From assembly GCA_019828595.1 (NCBI GenBank), contig JAHQRK010000002.1, forward strand, positions 4,072,355 through 4,136,354: a DNA stretch of 64,000 nt. Direction: 5' to 3'. Position numbers and translations under genes: made by a program. Each line of letters opens with the position of its first letter. The stretch's first letter is position 1. The notes under the pieces are model-generated. The model saw only the letters and a list, made by a program, of their open reading frames with translations, did no database searches and had not been told where the DNA came from. Source of the stretch: Aphanomyces cochlioides (lineage: Eukaryota; Oomycota; Saprolegniomycetes; Saprolegniales; Verrucalvaceae). This document shows, piece after piece, positions 1 through 11,400 of the stretch.

Positions 1-1540
1 GCTGCCATTTTCATCGCGCTGGCCGTGCAGCACCATCAATTCGCGCTTGTTTGTGAACGTCTCACCGCACGGATCCGCGGCATGTGCTTCCGTTCGATGT
101 TGCGGCAGGACATTGGATGGTTTGACGATGCCACCAACTCGTCGGGCGCTCTCACGACGCGCTTGGCGACGGACTCTGGAGCGATTCGCATGATGACTGC
201 CGAGACATTTTTGCGGTTTTGATTTACTTCTCGACGCTCTCCGTCACGTTTGCCATCGCCTTCTACTACAGCTGGCGCATGACGCTCGTGTTCATGGCGA
301 TTTTGCCAGTCGTGGCCGCTGGCATGACGCTCCAAATGCAGATCATGGTGACGGGCAAGAAAGTCAGTGATGGGGACATCAAGGCCGGGGCGTTGTTGAA
401 CGAAGCGATTAATGCCATTCGCACCGTGGCTTCGTTCAACTTGGAAGGCGCGACCAACGCTGCGTACCTTGTCAATCTGCAAGCCAGCGCGGCGGCAGAT
501 CGCAAAGTGGGCTTTGGCGGTGGTTTCGCCTACTCGCTGTCTCAATCCTCGATGGTTTTTGCTCTCGCTGGGATTTTCTACTACGGTGGATGGCTCACGC
601 GCCATGGCTTGTTGGATTTCCAGAGCATGTTCATGGTACTCAACGTTGCTTTCTTTTGCACGATTGGAGTCGGAACTGGCGCTCAAGGTATGAGCGATGT
701 CCTGAATGCAAAGAAAGCCGTCAAGAGCATCTTTGCCATCATCGACCGTCAACCTCCCATTGACTGCACGTCTGATGTTGGTATCAAACTAGACCATGTC
801 AGTGGAGATGTCGAACTCCGTGGACTCGATTTCTACTACCCAAATCGACCTGACAGTAAGATTTACAAGAATTATAACCTCAAGATCAAGAGCGGACAAA
901 CGGTCGCCTTGGTCGGTGGCAGTGGCAGTGGCAAGAGTACAGCCATCAACTTGATTGAACGATTCTACGACCCAACTGCCGGTGCTGTCTTCTTGGACGG
1001 TGTCGACCTCAAGTCGATCAACGTCCAGTCACTCCGCAACCATATCTCGATCGTGAGTCAAGAACCTGTCTTGTTTGTGGGAACCATTGGCGAGAACATT
1101 GCCACTGGTAAGCCAGGGGCTACACAAGAAGAGATCGAAGACGCGGCGAAGAAAGCCAACGCTCATGACTTCATCATGCAATTCCCCGATGGATACAACA
1201 CATCTGTGGGAGACCGTGGTGTGCAAGTGTCTGGTGGTCAGAAGCAGCGTATTGCGATTGCTCGTGCGATCATTCGTGATCCTGAGATTTTGTTGCTGGA
1301 TGAAGCGACAAGTGCATTGGACAACGAGAGTGAGCGCATCGTCCAAGCATCATGGATGCTTTGTTGCAGCAGAACCAACGCACGACGATCATTGTCGCTC
1401 ATCGGCTATCAACTGTCCGAAACGCGGATGTGATCGCTGTAGTTGACGGCGGTCATATTGCCGAACAAGGCACTCATGACGAATTGATTGCCATCCCGAA
1501 TGGACTCTACGCCAACTTGGTCGCTCGACAGATACAATAG
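1..1540 (+). pseudogene. ABCB (P-glycoprotein-like) transporter, 3' half, frameshifted
   Basis: This is the C-terminal half (TMD2 and NBD2) of an ABCB/MDR-type exporter, cut off on the left by the window edge. Reading starts in TMD2 (HHQFALVCERLTARIRG) and continues through the coupling and TM segments to an NBD2 with Walker A GGSGSGKST (about 917-943), VSGGQ (about 1228) and Walker B ILLLDEA (about 1287). Two frameshifts break it. The first is near 205-220, where the paralogues read AETLNA and this copy reads AETFLRF then stop. The second is near 1348, where QASLDALL becomes QASWMLCC, and the true frame resumes at 1352. The tail NLVARQIQ ends at a TAG at 1538-1540. NBD2 is almost identical to that of the intact gene at 3440. 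Both lesions are single-base-scale, so base-calling error is possible, but two in one gene favour a pseudogene. Confidence 0.85.
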
Positions 1541-1914
1541 AGCGATGCCGTTCTTGGCGGCAGTTCACAACCAACTTCGACCTATTTGCCGTCATAAACA
1601 CCGTTCATGGTTGCTAGCGTAGCCTGTTCTTTCGACTGCAAGACTGCAATTCTTCGCATGTTGTGGCGTTTGTCGTGAGTTAATCTGTTGTTCTTTGTGC
1701 CATTGGAGTGGTTCACACTTGAGGGTAGAGCATGACAGCATGTCCTAATCCAACATCTCTCCTTTCATCTCAAGGTATGCTCCACTCTCAAGGAACCACC
1801 ACAGTCGTGATCTCGACACCCTTGTTCGTGTATTTCGTGAGTTCATGGTTGGAGTCCAGTGATGTTGATGCTCTGTGGTGATCGGACACGCCTCGGTTTG
1901 CCGTCAAACTTGTG
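1541..1914. other. Intergenic, no gene seen
   Basis: This is spacer between the first ABCB pseudogene and the deleted relic. Short open frames are present but none has a recognisable motif or paralogue match. Confidence 0.5.
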
Positions 1915-2460
1915 GCGAGGTCGAATGGAGGGAAAGGACGAACACTGCACTACTTCATGCAATGTGCCACCGCTCCTTGACAACGGTGCTCTGAAAACGA
2001 CCGACGAGAAACGACCAATATGGCGTCGTTTTCGGGACACAACGATAGATACGAGACCTCCAACTGACCGCGGGATACAAAGGATGCAATAGCTACAGAT
2101 TTGGGATCGACTGCTTGATGCTCGAGGACTCGTGGTGTAATGGACGGTGTTGAATTGTGGGTAGAGACATGAGTGCATACATCGACATTGATGCACGGCC
2201 TGCGACTGCATGGCTTTCATCGATCACAAACCGGGACAATAACACGTGGCGAAGCCTTCCGTGCAATGGACGACGACCGAGTGCATCGTCCAAGCTCTGT
2301 CGGATGCATCGCCACATGAAAGCGCCACACGACAAACGTTGTGAAGTTATCAATACGTCATGTTGATGTGATCGCTGTTGGTGCCGGTGGTCGCATCGCT
2401 GAGCAAGGCACTCTGGTTGGCATGCCGAGTGGCATTTATCCCAACTTGGTCGCTCGACAG
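1915..2460 (+). pseudogene. Deeply deleted ABCB gene relic (5' and 3' ends only)
   Basis: About 110 bp from 1922 match the start of the intact gene at 3440: the ATGGAGGGAAAGGACGAACA start, then CGCTCCTTGACAAC and ATGGCGTCGTT. From about 2283 the sequence matches the NBD2 end of the family: GCATCGTCCAAGCT, then GGATGCATC, the CGCCACACGAC stretch, and GATGTGATCGCTG through GGCATTTATCCCAACTTGGTCGC. Everything between (both TMDs and both Walker A sites) is gone, about 3.3 kb relative to an intact paralogue. The order and strand are those of a single gene, so this is a collapsed copy rather than two insertions. No coding capacity remains. Confidence 0.75.
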
Positions 2461-3439
2461 GTTCGCTCTTATAGAGGTGTTCTCAGTCGCGCATCGTCAT
2501 CAGCCTCCCAGATCCTTCGAATGTTTACACAGCCTTCTCATAGGAAACATGGAAATGAGATCTTCCTCCACTCGTCGCATCATCACCGATTTCAATGGAA
2601 TACACGTTCGTATGCTCGGGTCATTCATCTCCTTCCACAGATCCTGCTTTGAATCTCTGCAGATCCACGTCGTCCATGCCGAACAATATTGACGTCTTCA
2701 AGTCAACCAGACATTGTTGCGATCGTAACACATCTCGGCTGGCCAAGTCCACTCGCCACATCCTTCCGTTTCCATACCACCACTCGCTTCTTCCATGTGG
2801 CCGCCACTTTGTTTCGACGAAACAACGTTCGCCCGACGATCTTGATCCACATTTTCTGATGATTCTGCCTGCATCATGCCATATCCCATAGGACTTCGAG
2901 AGTGTTCCTTCCCATCATCATTCCGTAGACCACCATTCATTGCGCCTTGCCGTATGTAATTGGTTGTTTTTCCATTACAAGCCGCGATTAGCGCATTCCG
3001 GAGTGCGCTAATCATTCGATTATGACAGGATGACATGCGATAATCGTATAGAGAGTACAAATTAGAGTATGAGGAGAGTACATATCCACTCTCACGTAAC
3101 GTCTTCTCATTCTGACTACAACTCTCAATATCGATTTCCACCCTCTCTCTAAACTTGCCACGTTTCGAATAAAACAACACACGGTGTCCCATGTCAACTC
3201 ATTTTGAACACATTTACTCTCCTCACCATTTATATTGCATTTAGTATGCACTATATGTATACTCTCCTCTGTAAGCTCACAGTATTGAGTGGAGCGCGAG
3301 TCATTGATGAGCCCATTTATTAAACTCTTCGCGCCTTTTTATACAAATTCCAAGTATATTTTATTGCGCTGAGTTAAGCCATGTCGAGTTGTTGTGACGA
3401 ACGGCCATTTCGTAACTTGGCGTCAACCAAAGAGATCGA
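2461..3439. other. Intergenic and upstream region of the intact ABCB gene
   Basis: No convincing gene is seen. The stretch holds a near-perfect palindrome (2986-3013), and an AT-rich part from about 3215 with TATA-like steps leads to the ATG at 3440. A TCATTGATGA at 3301 loosely resembles the oomycete initiator element. That resemblance is weak, so it is not listed as a promoter. Confidence 0.4.
2986..3013. repeat. 28-bp near-perfect palindrome
   Basis: GATTAGCGCA and TGCGCTAATC are perfect inverted 10-bp arms around an 8-nt centre that is itself almost symmetrical (TTCCGGAG). It lies 430 bp upstream of the intact ABCB start. It could be a hairpin or a dimeric binding site; no function can be read from the sequence. 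Confidence 0.6.
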
Positions 3440-6400
3440 ATGGAGGGAAAGGACGAACACTACTTGACGGTCGCTACACCGAAAGGTGCGCCGCCGCTCC
3501 TTGACAACAATGCTCCGAAAACGAACGAAGAGAAGCCGAAAACCACCAACATGGCGTCGTTCGCAGAGCTCTTTCAATTTGCAGACTCCACCGACAAAAT
3601 CCTCATGTTTGTCGGATCTCTTGCTGCTATTGCCACTGGTGTCGCGCAACCTATTCAAATTACATTCTTTGGTAACATCATCAACGCATTCAACCCAACT
3701 GGTGGCGGAAAACTTGGATCGGACTTTCAACACAACATCAACCATGTCGTGTATCAATTCTTAGTCCTCGCTTCGATTATTCTATTCTGCGGCTTTCTCC
3801 AAATTGCTTGCTGGTCTATCGCTGCCTCTCGTCAAGCTAAACGACTCCGCCATGCCTATGCCTCGGCCATCTTGCGTCAAGAAATTGGTTGGTTTGATGT
3901 GAACGACCCAATGCAATTGGCGACACGCGTAGCTGACACGACTCTCCTCGTTCAAGAAGGTATGGGTCGCAAAGTTGGTGATGGGATCAACTTTCTCTCA
4001 ATGGGCCTGGGCTCGATTCTAGTTGCCTTCATCAACGGCTGGGCTCTTGCCCTTGTTCTCTTTGCCTTTACACCTCTTATTGGTGTAAGTGCCTTCTGCA
4101 TGACCAAGGCGATTACTGCTGCAGTCCAAGGTGGAGTTGAAGCTTACGCCGAAGCTGGTGGTATTGCTGAAGAAAGCTTGAGCAACATCAAGACTGTCCA
4201 CATGTTCAATGCGATGGAATCAATGGCTGAAAAGTACATGGCTGCTTTGTTGCGTACTCAACAAGCTGGTGTCAAGAAAGGCCTTGCTGTTGGTGTTGGC
4301 ACTGGTATCATGTATTTCATGATGTTGTGCACGTATGCAGTCGGCATGTACTATGGTGCTGTCCGGATCACAAACGATCAATTGGGCGATACGCCATGCA
4401 CTGGAGACAACTGTTACGACGGCGGTCGAGTCATTATTGTCTTCTTTGCAATTGTGATGGGTGCTATGGCTCTTGGTCAAGCTGGTCCAAGCATTCAAGC
4501 CTTGACGACTGCTCGATCGGCTGCTTATGATATTTTCCAATTGATTCACCGACAATCCAAGATCGACGCTTCCTCCACTGAAGGAAAGACACTTGACAAT
4601 GTTGAAGGCCATATCAACCTTGAAAACGTGCGATTTGCTTACCCATCACGACCTGATGCAGAGGTGGCTGCTGGATATTCTCTCTCGATTCCTGCTGGTC
4701 AAAAGATTGCCTTGGTCGGATCCAGTGGCAGTGGCAAGAGTACCATCGTCTCCCTCTTGGAACGCTTCTATGATCCTCTAGAAGGCCGCGTGACGTTGGA
4801 TGGCCACGACTTGAAAGATCTCAATGTCAAGTGGCTTCGTGATCAAATCGGTCTCGTTGGTCAGGAGCCCACCTTGTTTTCGGACACGATTGCTGAAAAT
4901 ATTCGTCACGGTAAGCCTGGTGCTACCAATGAGGAAATCTATGAAGCTGCCAAGCAAGCCAACGCTTACGACTTCATCATGGGGTTCCCAATGGGTTTCG
5001 ACACTGAAGTGGGTGACCGTGGTGCTCAATTGTCTGGTGGTCAGAAGCAACGTATTGCCATTGCTCGTGCGATCATCAAGAACCCTGCGGTGCTTCTTTT
5101 GGACGAAGCTACGAGTGCGTTGGATACGGAGAGCGAGCATGTCGTGCAAGCTTCGTTGGATCGCCTCTTGGCATCTCGTCAGCGAACGACTATTATCATT
5201 GCCCATCGTCTGTCGACAATTCGTGACGCGGATCGCATTGTGGTGTTGAACCGCGGCCACGTTCTCGAAGATGGCAATCATGAATCACTGCTGAAGATTG
5301 AAAATGGCCACTACAAGGCATTGGTGGCTGCTCAAACTCGTGGTGGTGACGACAACGATGATGACAAGGAGGTTGTGGCCGACAAAGTTCAGCTCGCCCG
5401 TAAGGTGTCAGCAGCTGTATCGGTGAAGAACAAAGAAGTTTCGGAAACAAACAGCGAAAGTTCGGATGATGCGTCGGCGCCAGATGTTCCTTTGGCCCGC
5501 GTGTGGGGATTGAGTAGTCCCGATTTGAAGCATTTGTTTTTGGGAAGCTTGGGTGCTTTAGTCCACGGTGGTCTTTACCCAATCTGGGGCGTTCTCTTGA
5601 CGAAGTGTACTGTCATCTTTTTCCAGTTGGACTTGGGAGCTCATGAAATGCGCAGCCAAGCACTGAATTGGTCGATGGGATTCATCGCTCTCGGTGTTGC
5701 GATTTTGGTTGCTTTGACCGCTCAAAACCATCAGTTTGCCATTGTTTGTGAACGCCTGACGACCCGTATCCGTGGCCTGTGCTTCCGTTCCATGTTACGT
5801 CAAGACATTGGTTGGTTTGATGATTCGAAGAACTCCTCAGGAGCACTCACAACTCGTTTGGCCACCGATTCGGCTGCAATTCGGTCAATGACTGCTGAAA
5901 CGTTGAATGCTGTGTTGATCAATGCCGCTACTCTCTCCGTTGCTTTTGGTATTGCCTTCTACAACAGTTGGCGCATGACTCTTGTATTTCTGGCCGTCTT
6001 GCCCATTATGGCAGCTGCCCAGATGCTCCAGATGCAAATGATGACATCTCAAACTGGCAAAAGCATCAATGACGGTGATATCAAAGCTGGTGCTCTCTTG
6101 AGTGAAGCCATCAATGCTATCCGCACCGTTGCGTCGTTCAACTTGGAAGGCTCCACGAACTCGGCTTACTTTATCAACCTGCAAGCCAGCTCAGCAGCGG
6201 ATCGCAAGGCTGGTATCGGTGGTGGTATCGCCTACTCTGTGTCTCAGTCGTCCATGATTTACGCCTTGTCTGGTATCTTTTACTATGCTGGCTGGCTCAT
6301 GACTCGTGGACTGTTGGATTTCCAAGCCATGTTCATGGTCCTGAACTCTATTCTGTTCTGCTCGTTCGGTGTTGGTATGGCTGCTCAAGGCCTTGGTGAT

Positions 6401-7243
6401 GTTGCAAAGGCAAAGAAAGCCGTCAAGAGCATTTTTGCCATCATCGACCGTCAACCCCCGATTGATTGCACGGCTGACGATGGCATCAAATTGGAACATG
6501 TCAAGGGTGACGTCGAACTCCGTGGACTCGATTTCTACTACCCAAGCCGACCTGACAGTAAGATTTACAAGAATTATAACCTCAAGATCAAGAGCGGACA
6601 AACGGTCGCCTTGGTCGGTGGCAGTGGCAGTGGCAAGAGTACAGCCATCAACTTGATTGAACGATTCTACGACCCAACTGCCGGTGCTGTCTTCTTGGAC
6701 GGTGTCGACCTCAAGACGATCAACGTCCAGTCACTCCGCAACCATATCTCGATCGTGAGCCAAGAACCTGTCTTGTTTGTGGGAACCATTGGCGAGAACA
6801 TTGCCACTGGTAAGCCAGGGGCTACACAAGAAGAGATCGAAGACGCGGCGAAGAAAGCCAACGCTCATGACTTCATCATGCAATTCCCCGATGGATACAA
6901 CACATCTGTGGGAGACCGTGGTGTGCAAGTGTCTGGTGGTCAGAAGCAGCGTATTGCGATTGCTCGCGCGATCATTCGTGATCCTGAGATTTTGTTGTTG
7001 GATGAAGCGACAAGTGCATTGGACAACGAAAGTGAACGCATCGTCCAAGCTTCCTTGGATGCTTTGTTGCAGCAGAAGCGCCGCACGACGATTATTGTGG
7101 CACATCGACTCTCCACCATCCGCAATGCCGATGTTATCGCTGTAACTGATGGCGGTCGCATAGCTGAGCTTGGCACTCATGATGAGTTGATTGCCATTCC
7201 AAACGGCATTTATGCCAACTTGGTCGCAAGGCAGATGCAGTAG
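3440..7243 (+). CDS. Full-size ABCB (MDR/P-glycoprotein-like) ABC exporter
   Basis: A single uninterrupted frame of 1267 residues, the usual size of a full ABCB pump (TMD1-NBD1-TMD2-NBD2). Such proteins use ATP to export hydrophobic compounds or lipids, usually across the plasma membrane; the substrate here cannot be read. TMD1 spans about residues 52-345, with a Cys pair (CTGDNC, about 320-326) in an extracellular loop. NBD1 has Walker A GSSGSGKST 427-435 (Lys433), LSGGQ 531-535, Walker B VLLLDEA (Asp555, Glu556) and switch His589. A charged Asp/Glu/Lys linker (about 625-690) joins TMD2 (about 695-985). NBD2 has GGSGSGKST 1060-1068 (Lys1066), VSGGQ 1164-1168, Asp1188, Glu1189 and His1222. 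All catalytic residues of both sites are present. The start is a true ATG, matching MxxKDxxYLxxATPK in paralogues. AATAAA lies 40 nt past the stop. Confidence 0.95.
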   Translation: MEGKDEHYLTVATPKGAPPLLDNNAPKTNEEKPKTTNMASFAELFQFADSTDKILMFVGSLAAIATGVAQPIQITFFGNIINAFNPTGGGKLGSDFQHNINHVVYQFLVLASIILFCGFLQIACWSIAASRQAKRLRHAYASAILRQEIGWFDVNDPMQLATRVADTTLLVQEGMGRKVGDGINFLSMGLGSILVAFINGWALALVLFAFTPLIGVSAFCMTKAITAAVQGGVEAYAEAGGIAEESLSNIKTVHMFNAMESMAEKYMAALLRTQQAGVKKGLAVGVGTGIMYFMMLCTYAVGMYYGAVRITNDQLGDTPCTGDNCYDGGRVIIVFFAIVMGAMALGQAGPSIQALTTARSAAYDIFQLIHRQSKIDASSTEGKTLDNVEGHINLENVRFAYPSRPDAEVAAGYSLSIPAGQKIALVGSSGSGKSTIVSLLERFYDPLEGRVTLDGHDLKDLNVKWLRDQIGLVGQEPTLFSDTIAENIRHGKPGATNEEIYEAAKQANAYDFIMGFPMGFDTEVGDRGAQLSGGQKQRIAIARAIIKNPAVLLLDEATSALDTESEHVVQASLDRLLASRQRTTIIIAHRLSTIRDADRIVVLNRGHVLEDGNHESLLKIENGHYKALVAAQTRGGDDNDDDKEVVADKVQLARKVSAAVSVKNKEVSETNSESSDDASAPDVPLARVWGLSSPDLKHLFLGSLGALVHGGLYPIWGVLLTKCTVIFFQLDLGAHEMRSQALNWSMGFIALGVAILVALTAQNHQFAIVCERLTTRIRGLCFRSMLRQDIGWFDDSKNSSGALTTRLATDSAAIRSMTAETLNAVLINAATLSVAFGIAFYNSWRMTLVFLAVLPIMAAAQMLQMQMMTSQTGKSINDGDIKAGALLSEAINAIRTVASFNLEGSTNSAYFINLQASSAADRKAGIGGGIAYSVSQSSMIYALSGIFYYAGWLMTRGLLDFQAMFMVLNSILFCSFGVGMAAQGLGDVAKAKKAVKSIFAIIDRQPPIDCTADDGIKLEHVKGDVELRGLDFYYPSRPDSKIYKNYNLKIKSGQTVALVGGSGSGKSTAINLIERFYDPTAGAVFLDGVDLKTINVQSLRNHISIVSQEPVLFVGTIGENIATGKPGATQEEIEDAAKKANAHDFIMQFPDGYNTSVGDRGVQVSGGQKQRIAIARAIIRDPEILLLDEATSALDNESERIVQASLDALLQQKRRTTIIVAHRLSTIRNADVIAVTDGGRIAELGTHDELIAIPNGIYANLVARQMQ

Positions 7244-8407
7244 AGACAAATCCCTTGGGGTTTCGTTTTCCTTCAACTTATCAATAAAGAATTTTCATCC
7301 ATTTAAGAACTCTCTCCTTGGCTGGACATGACAATGCCGATGCCCACCGCAACAACGAATGAACAGACTTCACAAAGGAAGTGTGAAATCGGAGGCCTCA
7401 GGTTGAAGTCGACGGAATGTTTTGTCGCTGAGTTGCGTGCAATTTGAAACTAATGTGTCGTCCATGATAAAATCAATCGTCCGAATTTACCGAGGCGTTT
7501 ATTACAGTAGCAATCATCACAACTCGTCTCGATCCCTTGGCAAGAACTCGCAACTGACTGAACAGAGTGCATAAGACAGTGGAATGATGCGTATCAAAAG
7601 AGTCCAACGACAGAACCAGCCAGCTCCTGAATCCTCCTCTCGCGAGGACAGGACGTACTCACACAGCGACCCTTGAAATATTGCTGGAGGTATGTAAACC
7701 TCATTCTCAATGTGAAAAGATGGCAACTTCGTGAAGCAAACTCTTCTTGCAGGCACAAAGCATGTGTGTATTTAATGCAGAATTGAACATGGACACAGCA
7801 AGTCGATGAAATGCCATCAGCAGCGGTGGCCCCTTCCTTCATTTACACTGGTGTGCTTCTCGTCAGTCGTCACAAGAACCTTTGCAAAGAAGAGGAGAGC
7901 GCAAGGCGCTGGAAAATTCTTGCTGATCAACATCTGTGTCGCTCACGGTGCACATTGGCGTTATCATTTTGGCAAGTAACGATTCTGCACTGAACTTGCT
8001 CGTCCGTACGAGCTTTTGTGTTTAAACTTTCGCTGCACCTCACGCTCGACTTGCCTGAAAATGGTGGAGAAATGCCATGACAGCGATGCCGTTGGAACGA
8101 GGGGCCTGCCCTGGCTTGGATGGCGCAGGATTGACGAAGGGGGCATCCCCTCCACATTCCTCCCAGCCGTGAACTTTTTCATCTCGCACTTTGCCTCTAG
8201 CACACTGCTCCGTCAGGTGGAAGTCAACAATATACATATTCAAACAGGATAGATATCAACGTGATCTATGTACGATAATCACAGAAGTCGCCATGAGGCG
8301 TGGCCACGACATCTCATGAGGTACTGCATTTCTGTCCTCAGTAACGCAACGGTGAACTGCATCCACATTTCACAATTTGCCTTTAACCGAGCATAGCTTC
8401 CGTTCAA
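7244..8407. other. Intergenic between tandem ABCB copies
   Basis: No gene, RNA or mobile element is recognised. Open frames here (for example around 7517-7842 and 8016-8252) overlap on both strands without family motifs. The last 250 bp presumably carry the promoter of the downstream copy. Confidence 0.4.
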
Positions 8408-11400
8408 ATGGCGGAGAAAGACCAGCAGTACTTGCCCATCGCGACACCAAAACCCATTGCGTCTCTCTTGCTTCCAACGACAGGAAGATCCCAAGAACAA
8501 GCGATGAAAAACGAAAGACGACCAACATGGCATCGTTCTCGGAACTCTTTCAATTCGCCGACATGACCGACAAAGTGCTCATGTTTGCTGGCACGCTGGC
8601 TGCCATCGCCACTGGCGTTTCACAATCCATTCAAATCGCATTCTTCGGCAACATTATCAACGCCTTCAATCCGGCTGAAGGCGGACAACTCGGACCGGAC
8701 TTTCAACACAATATCAACCATGTCGTGTGTCAATTCTTGGTTGTTGCATCCGCTCTTCTCCTCTGCGGATTTCTCCAAATTGCTTGTTGGTCGATTGCAG
8801 CCTCCCGTCAAGCCAAACGACTCCGACATGCATACGCCTCGGCCATCTTACGTCAAGAAATTGGATGGTTTGATGTGAACGACCCCATGCAATTGGAGAC
8901 ACGTGTAGCTGACACGACTCTCCTCGTTCAAGAAGGCATGGGTCGAAAAGTTGGTGATGGGATCAACTTTCTCTCAATGGGCCTGGGCTCGATTCTAGTT
9001 GCCTTTGCGCATGGCTGGGCTCTTGCTTTGGTTTTGTTTGCACTCACACCGCTCATTGGTGTGAGTGCATTCTTGATGGCCAACCCGATTACAACGGCAG
9101 TCCAAGGTGGCGTTGAGGCCTACGCCGAGGCTGGTGGGATTGCTGAAGAAAGCTTGAGCAACGTCAAGACCGTCCACATGTTCAATGCGATGGAAACAAT
9201 GGCTGACAAGTACATGGCTGCTTTGTTGCGCACGGAACGAGCCGACGTGAAAAAAGGATTCGCAGTTGGTTTTGGCACTGGCATGATGTATTTCATTCTG
9301 TCTTGCACATATGCAGTTGCCATGTACTACGGCGCAGTCCGGATCACAAACGATCAATTGGGCGATACGCCATGCACTGGAGACAATTGCTACGACGGTG
9401 GTCGAGTCATTATTGTCTTCTTTGCAATTGTGATGGGTGCTATGGCTCTTGGTCAAGCTGGTCCAAGCATTCAAGCCTTGACGATTGCTCGATCGGCTGC
9501 TTACGATATTTTCCAATTGATTCACCGACAATCCAAGATCGACGCTTCCTCCACTGAAGGAAAGACACTTGACAATGTTGAAGGACGCATCACGCTCGAA
9601 AAAATCCGATTCGCCTACCCATCGAGACCTGATGTAGAGGTGGCTGCTGGCTATTCTCTCTCGATTCCTGCTGGTCACAAGATCGCCTTGGTCGGATCCA
9701 GTGGCAGTGGCAAGAGTACCATCGTCTCCCTCTTGGAACGCTTCTACGATCCTCTCGAAGGCCGCGTGACGTTGGATGGCCACGACTTGAAAGATCTCAA
9801 TGTCAAGTGGCTTCGTGATCAAATCGGTCTCGTTGGTCAGGAGCCCACCTTGTTTTCGGACACGATTGCTGAAAATATTCGTCACGGTAAGCCTGGTGCT
9901 ACGAATGAAGAAGTGTATGAAGCTGCCAAGCAAGCGAATGCATACGATTTCATCATGGGATTCCCCATGGGTTTCGACACTGAAGTCGGTGACCGAGGCG
10001 CTCAATTGTCTGGTGGCCAGAAGCAACGTATTGTCATCGCCCGTGCGATCATCAAGAACCCTGCGGTGCTTCTTTTGGACGAAGCTACGAGTGCGTTGGA
10101 TACGGAGAGCGAGCATGTCGTGCAAGCTTCGTTGGATCGCCTCTTGGCTTCTCGTCAGCGAACGACAGTCATCATTGCCCACCGTCTGTCGACCATTCGT
10201 GACGCGGATCGCATTGTGGTGTTGAACCGCGGCCACGTTCTCGAAGATGGCAACCATGAATCACTGCTGAAGATTGAAAATGGCCACTACAAGGCATTGG
10301 TGGCTGCTCAAACTCGTGGCGGTGACGACAACCACGATGGCAAGGAGGTTGTGGTGACAAAGTGCAGCTGGCTCACAAGGTGTCAGCAGCTTTGTCATTG
10401 AAGAATGAAGAAGCTTCAGAAACGAACAGCGAAAGATCGGCCGATATGTCGATGCCTGATGTTCCATTGTCTCGTGTTTGGGGATTAAGCAGTCCTGGCT
10501 TGAAGCACATCCTCTTCGGTAGCTTGGGTGCTTTAGTTCACGGCGGCCTCTATCCAGTCTGGGGTGTCATGTTGACCAAGTGTATCGTCATTTTCTTCAG
10601 ATTGGACTTGGGAGCTCATGAAATGCGCAGCCAAGCATTGAATTGGTCGATGGGATTCATCGCTCTCGGTGTTGCGATTTTGGTTGCTTTGACCGCTCAA
10701 AACCATCAGTTTGCCATTGTTTGTGAGCGCGTCACGACGCGTATCCGCGGCTTGTGCTTTCGTTCGATGCTGCGTCAAGACATTGGTTGGTTTGATGATT
10801 CGAAGAACTCCTCAGGAGCTCTCACCACTCGTTTGGCCACAGACTCAGCATCGATTCGGTCGATGACGGCCGAGACACTAAATGCCATTTTGATCAACGC
10901 AGCAGCCCTCACGGTTGCCATTGGTATTGCATTCTACCGCATTTGGCGGTGGACGTTCATGTTCCTCGCTGTCTTTCCATTCATGGCAGTAGCACAAATG
11001 CTCCAAGCGAAAATGATGACATCTCAAACTGGCAAAAGCATCAATGACGGTGATATCAAAGCTGGTGCTCTCTTGAGTGAAGCCATCAATGCTATCCGCA
11101 CCGTTGCGTCGTTCAACTTGGAAGGCTCCACGAACTCGGCTTACTTTATCAACCTGCAAGCCAGCTCAGCAGCGGATCGCAAGGCTGGTATCGGTGGTGG
11201 TATCGCCTACTCTGTGTCTCAGTCGTCCATGATTTACGCCTTGTCTGGTATCTTTTACTATGCTGGCTGGCTCATGACTCGTGGACTGTTGGATTTCCAA
11301 GCCATGTTCATGGTCCTGAACTCTATTCTGTTCTGCTCGTTCGGTGTTGGTATGGCTGCTCAAGGCCTTGGTGATGTTGCAAAGGCAAAGAAAGCCGTCA

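Noticed and set aside
36..752. Long minus-strand frames opposite ABCB genes (also 8995-10257 and others)
   Set aside because: They are antisense shadows of strongly biased coding sequence and repeat at the same place in every paralogue.
3301..3310. Possible oomycete initiator element before the intact ABCB gene
   Set aside because: Only the TCATT core fits; no support from the other paralogues' upstream regions.
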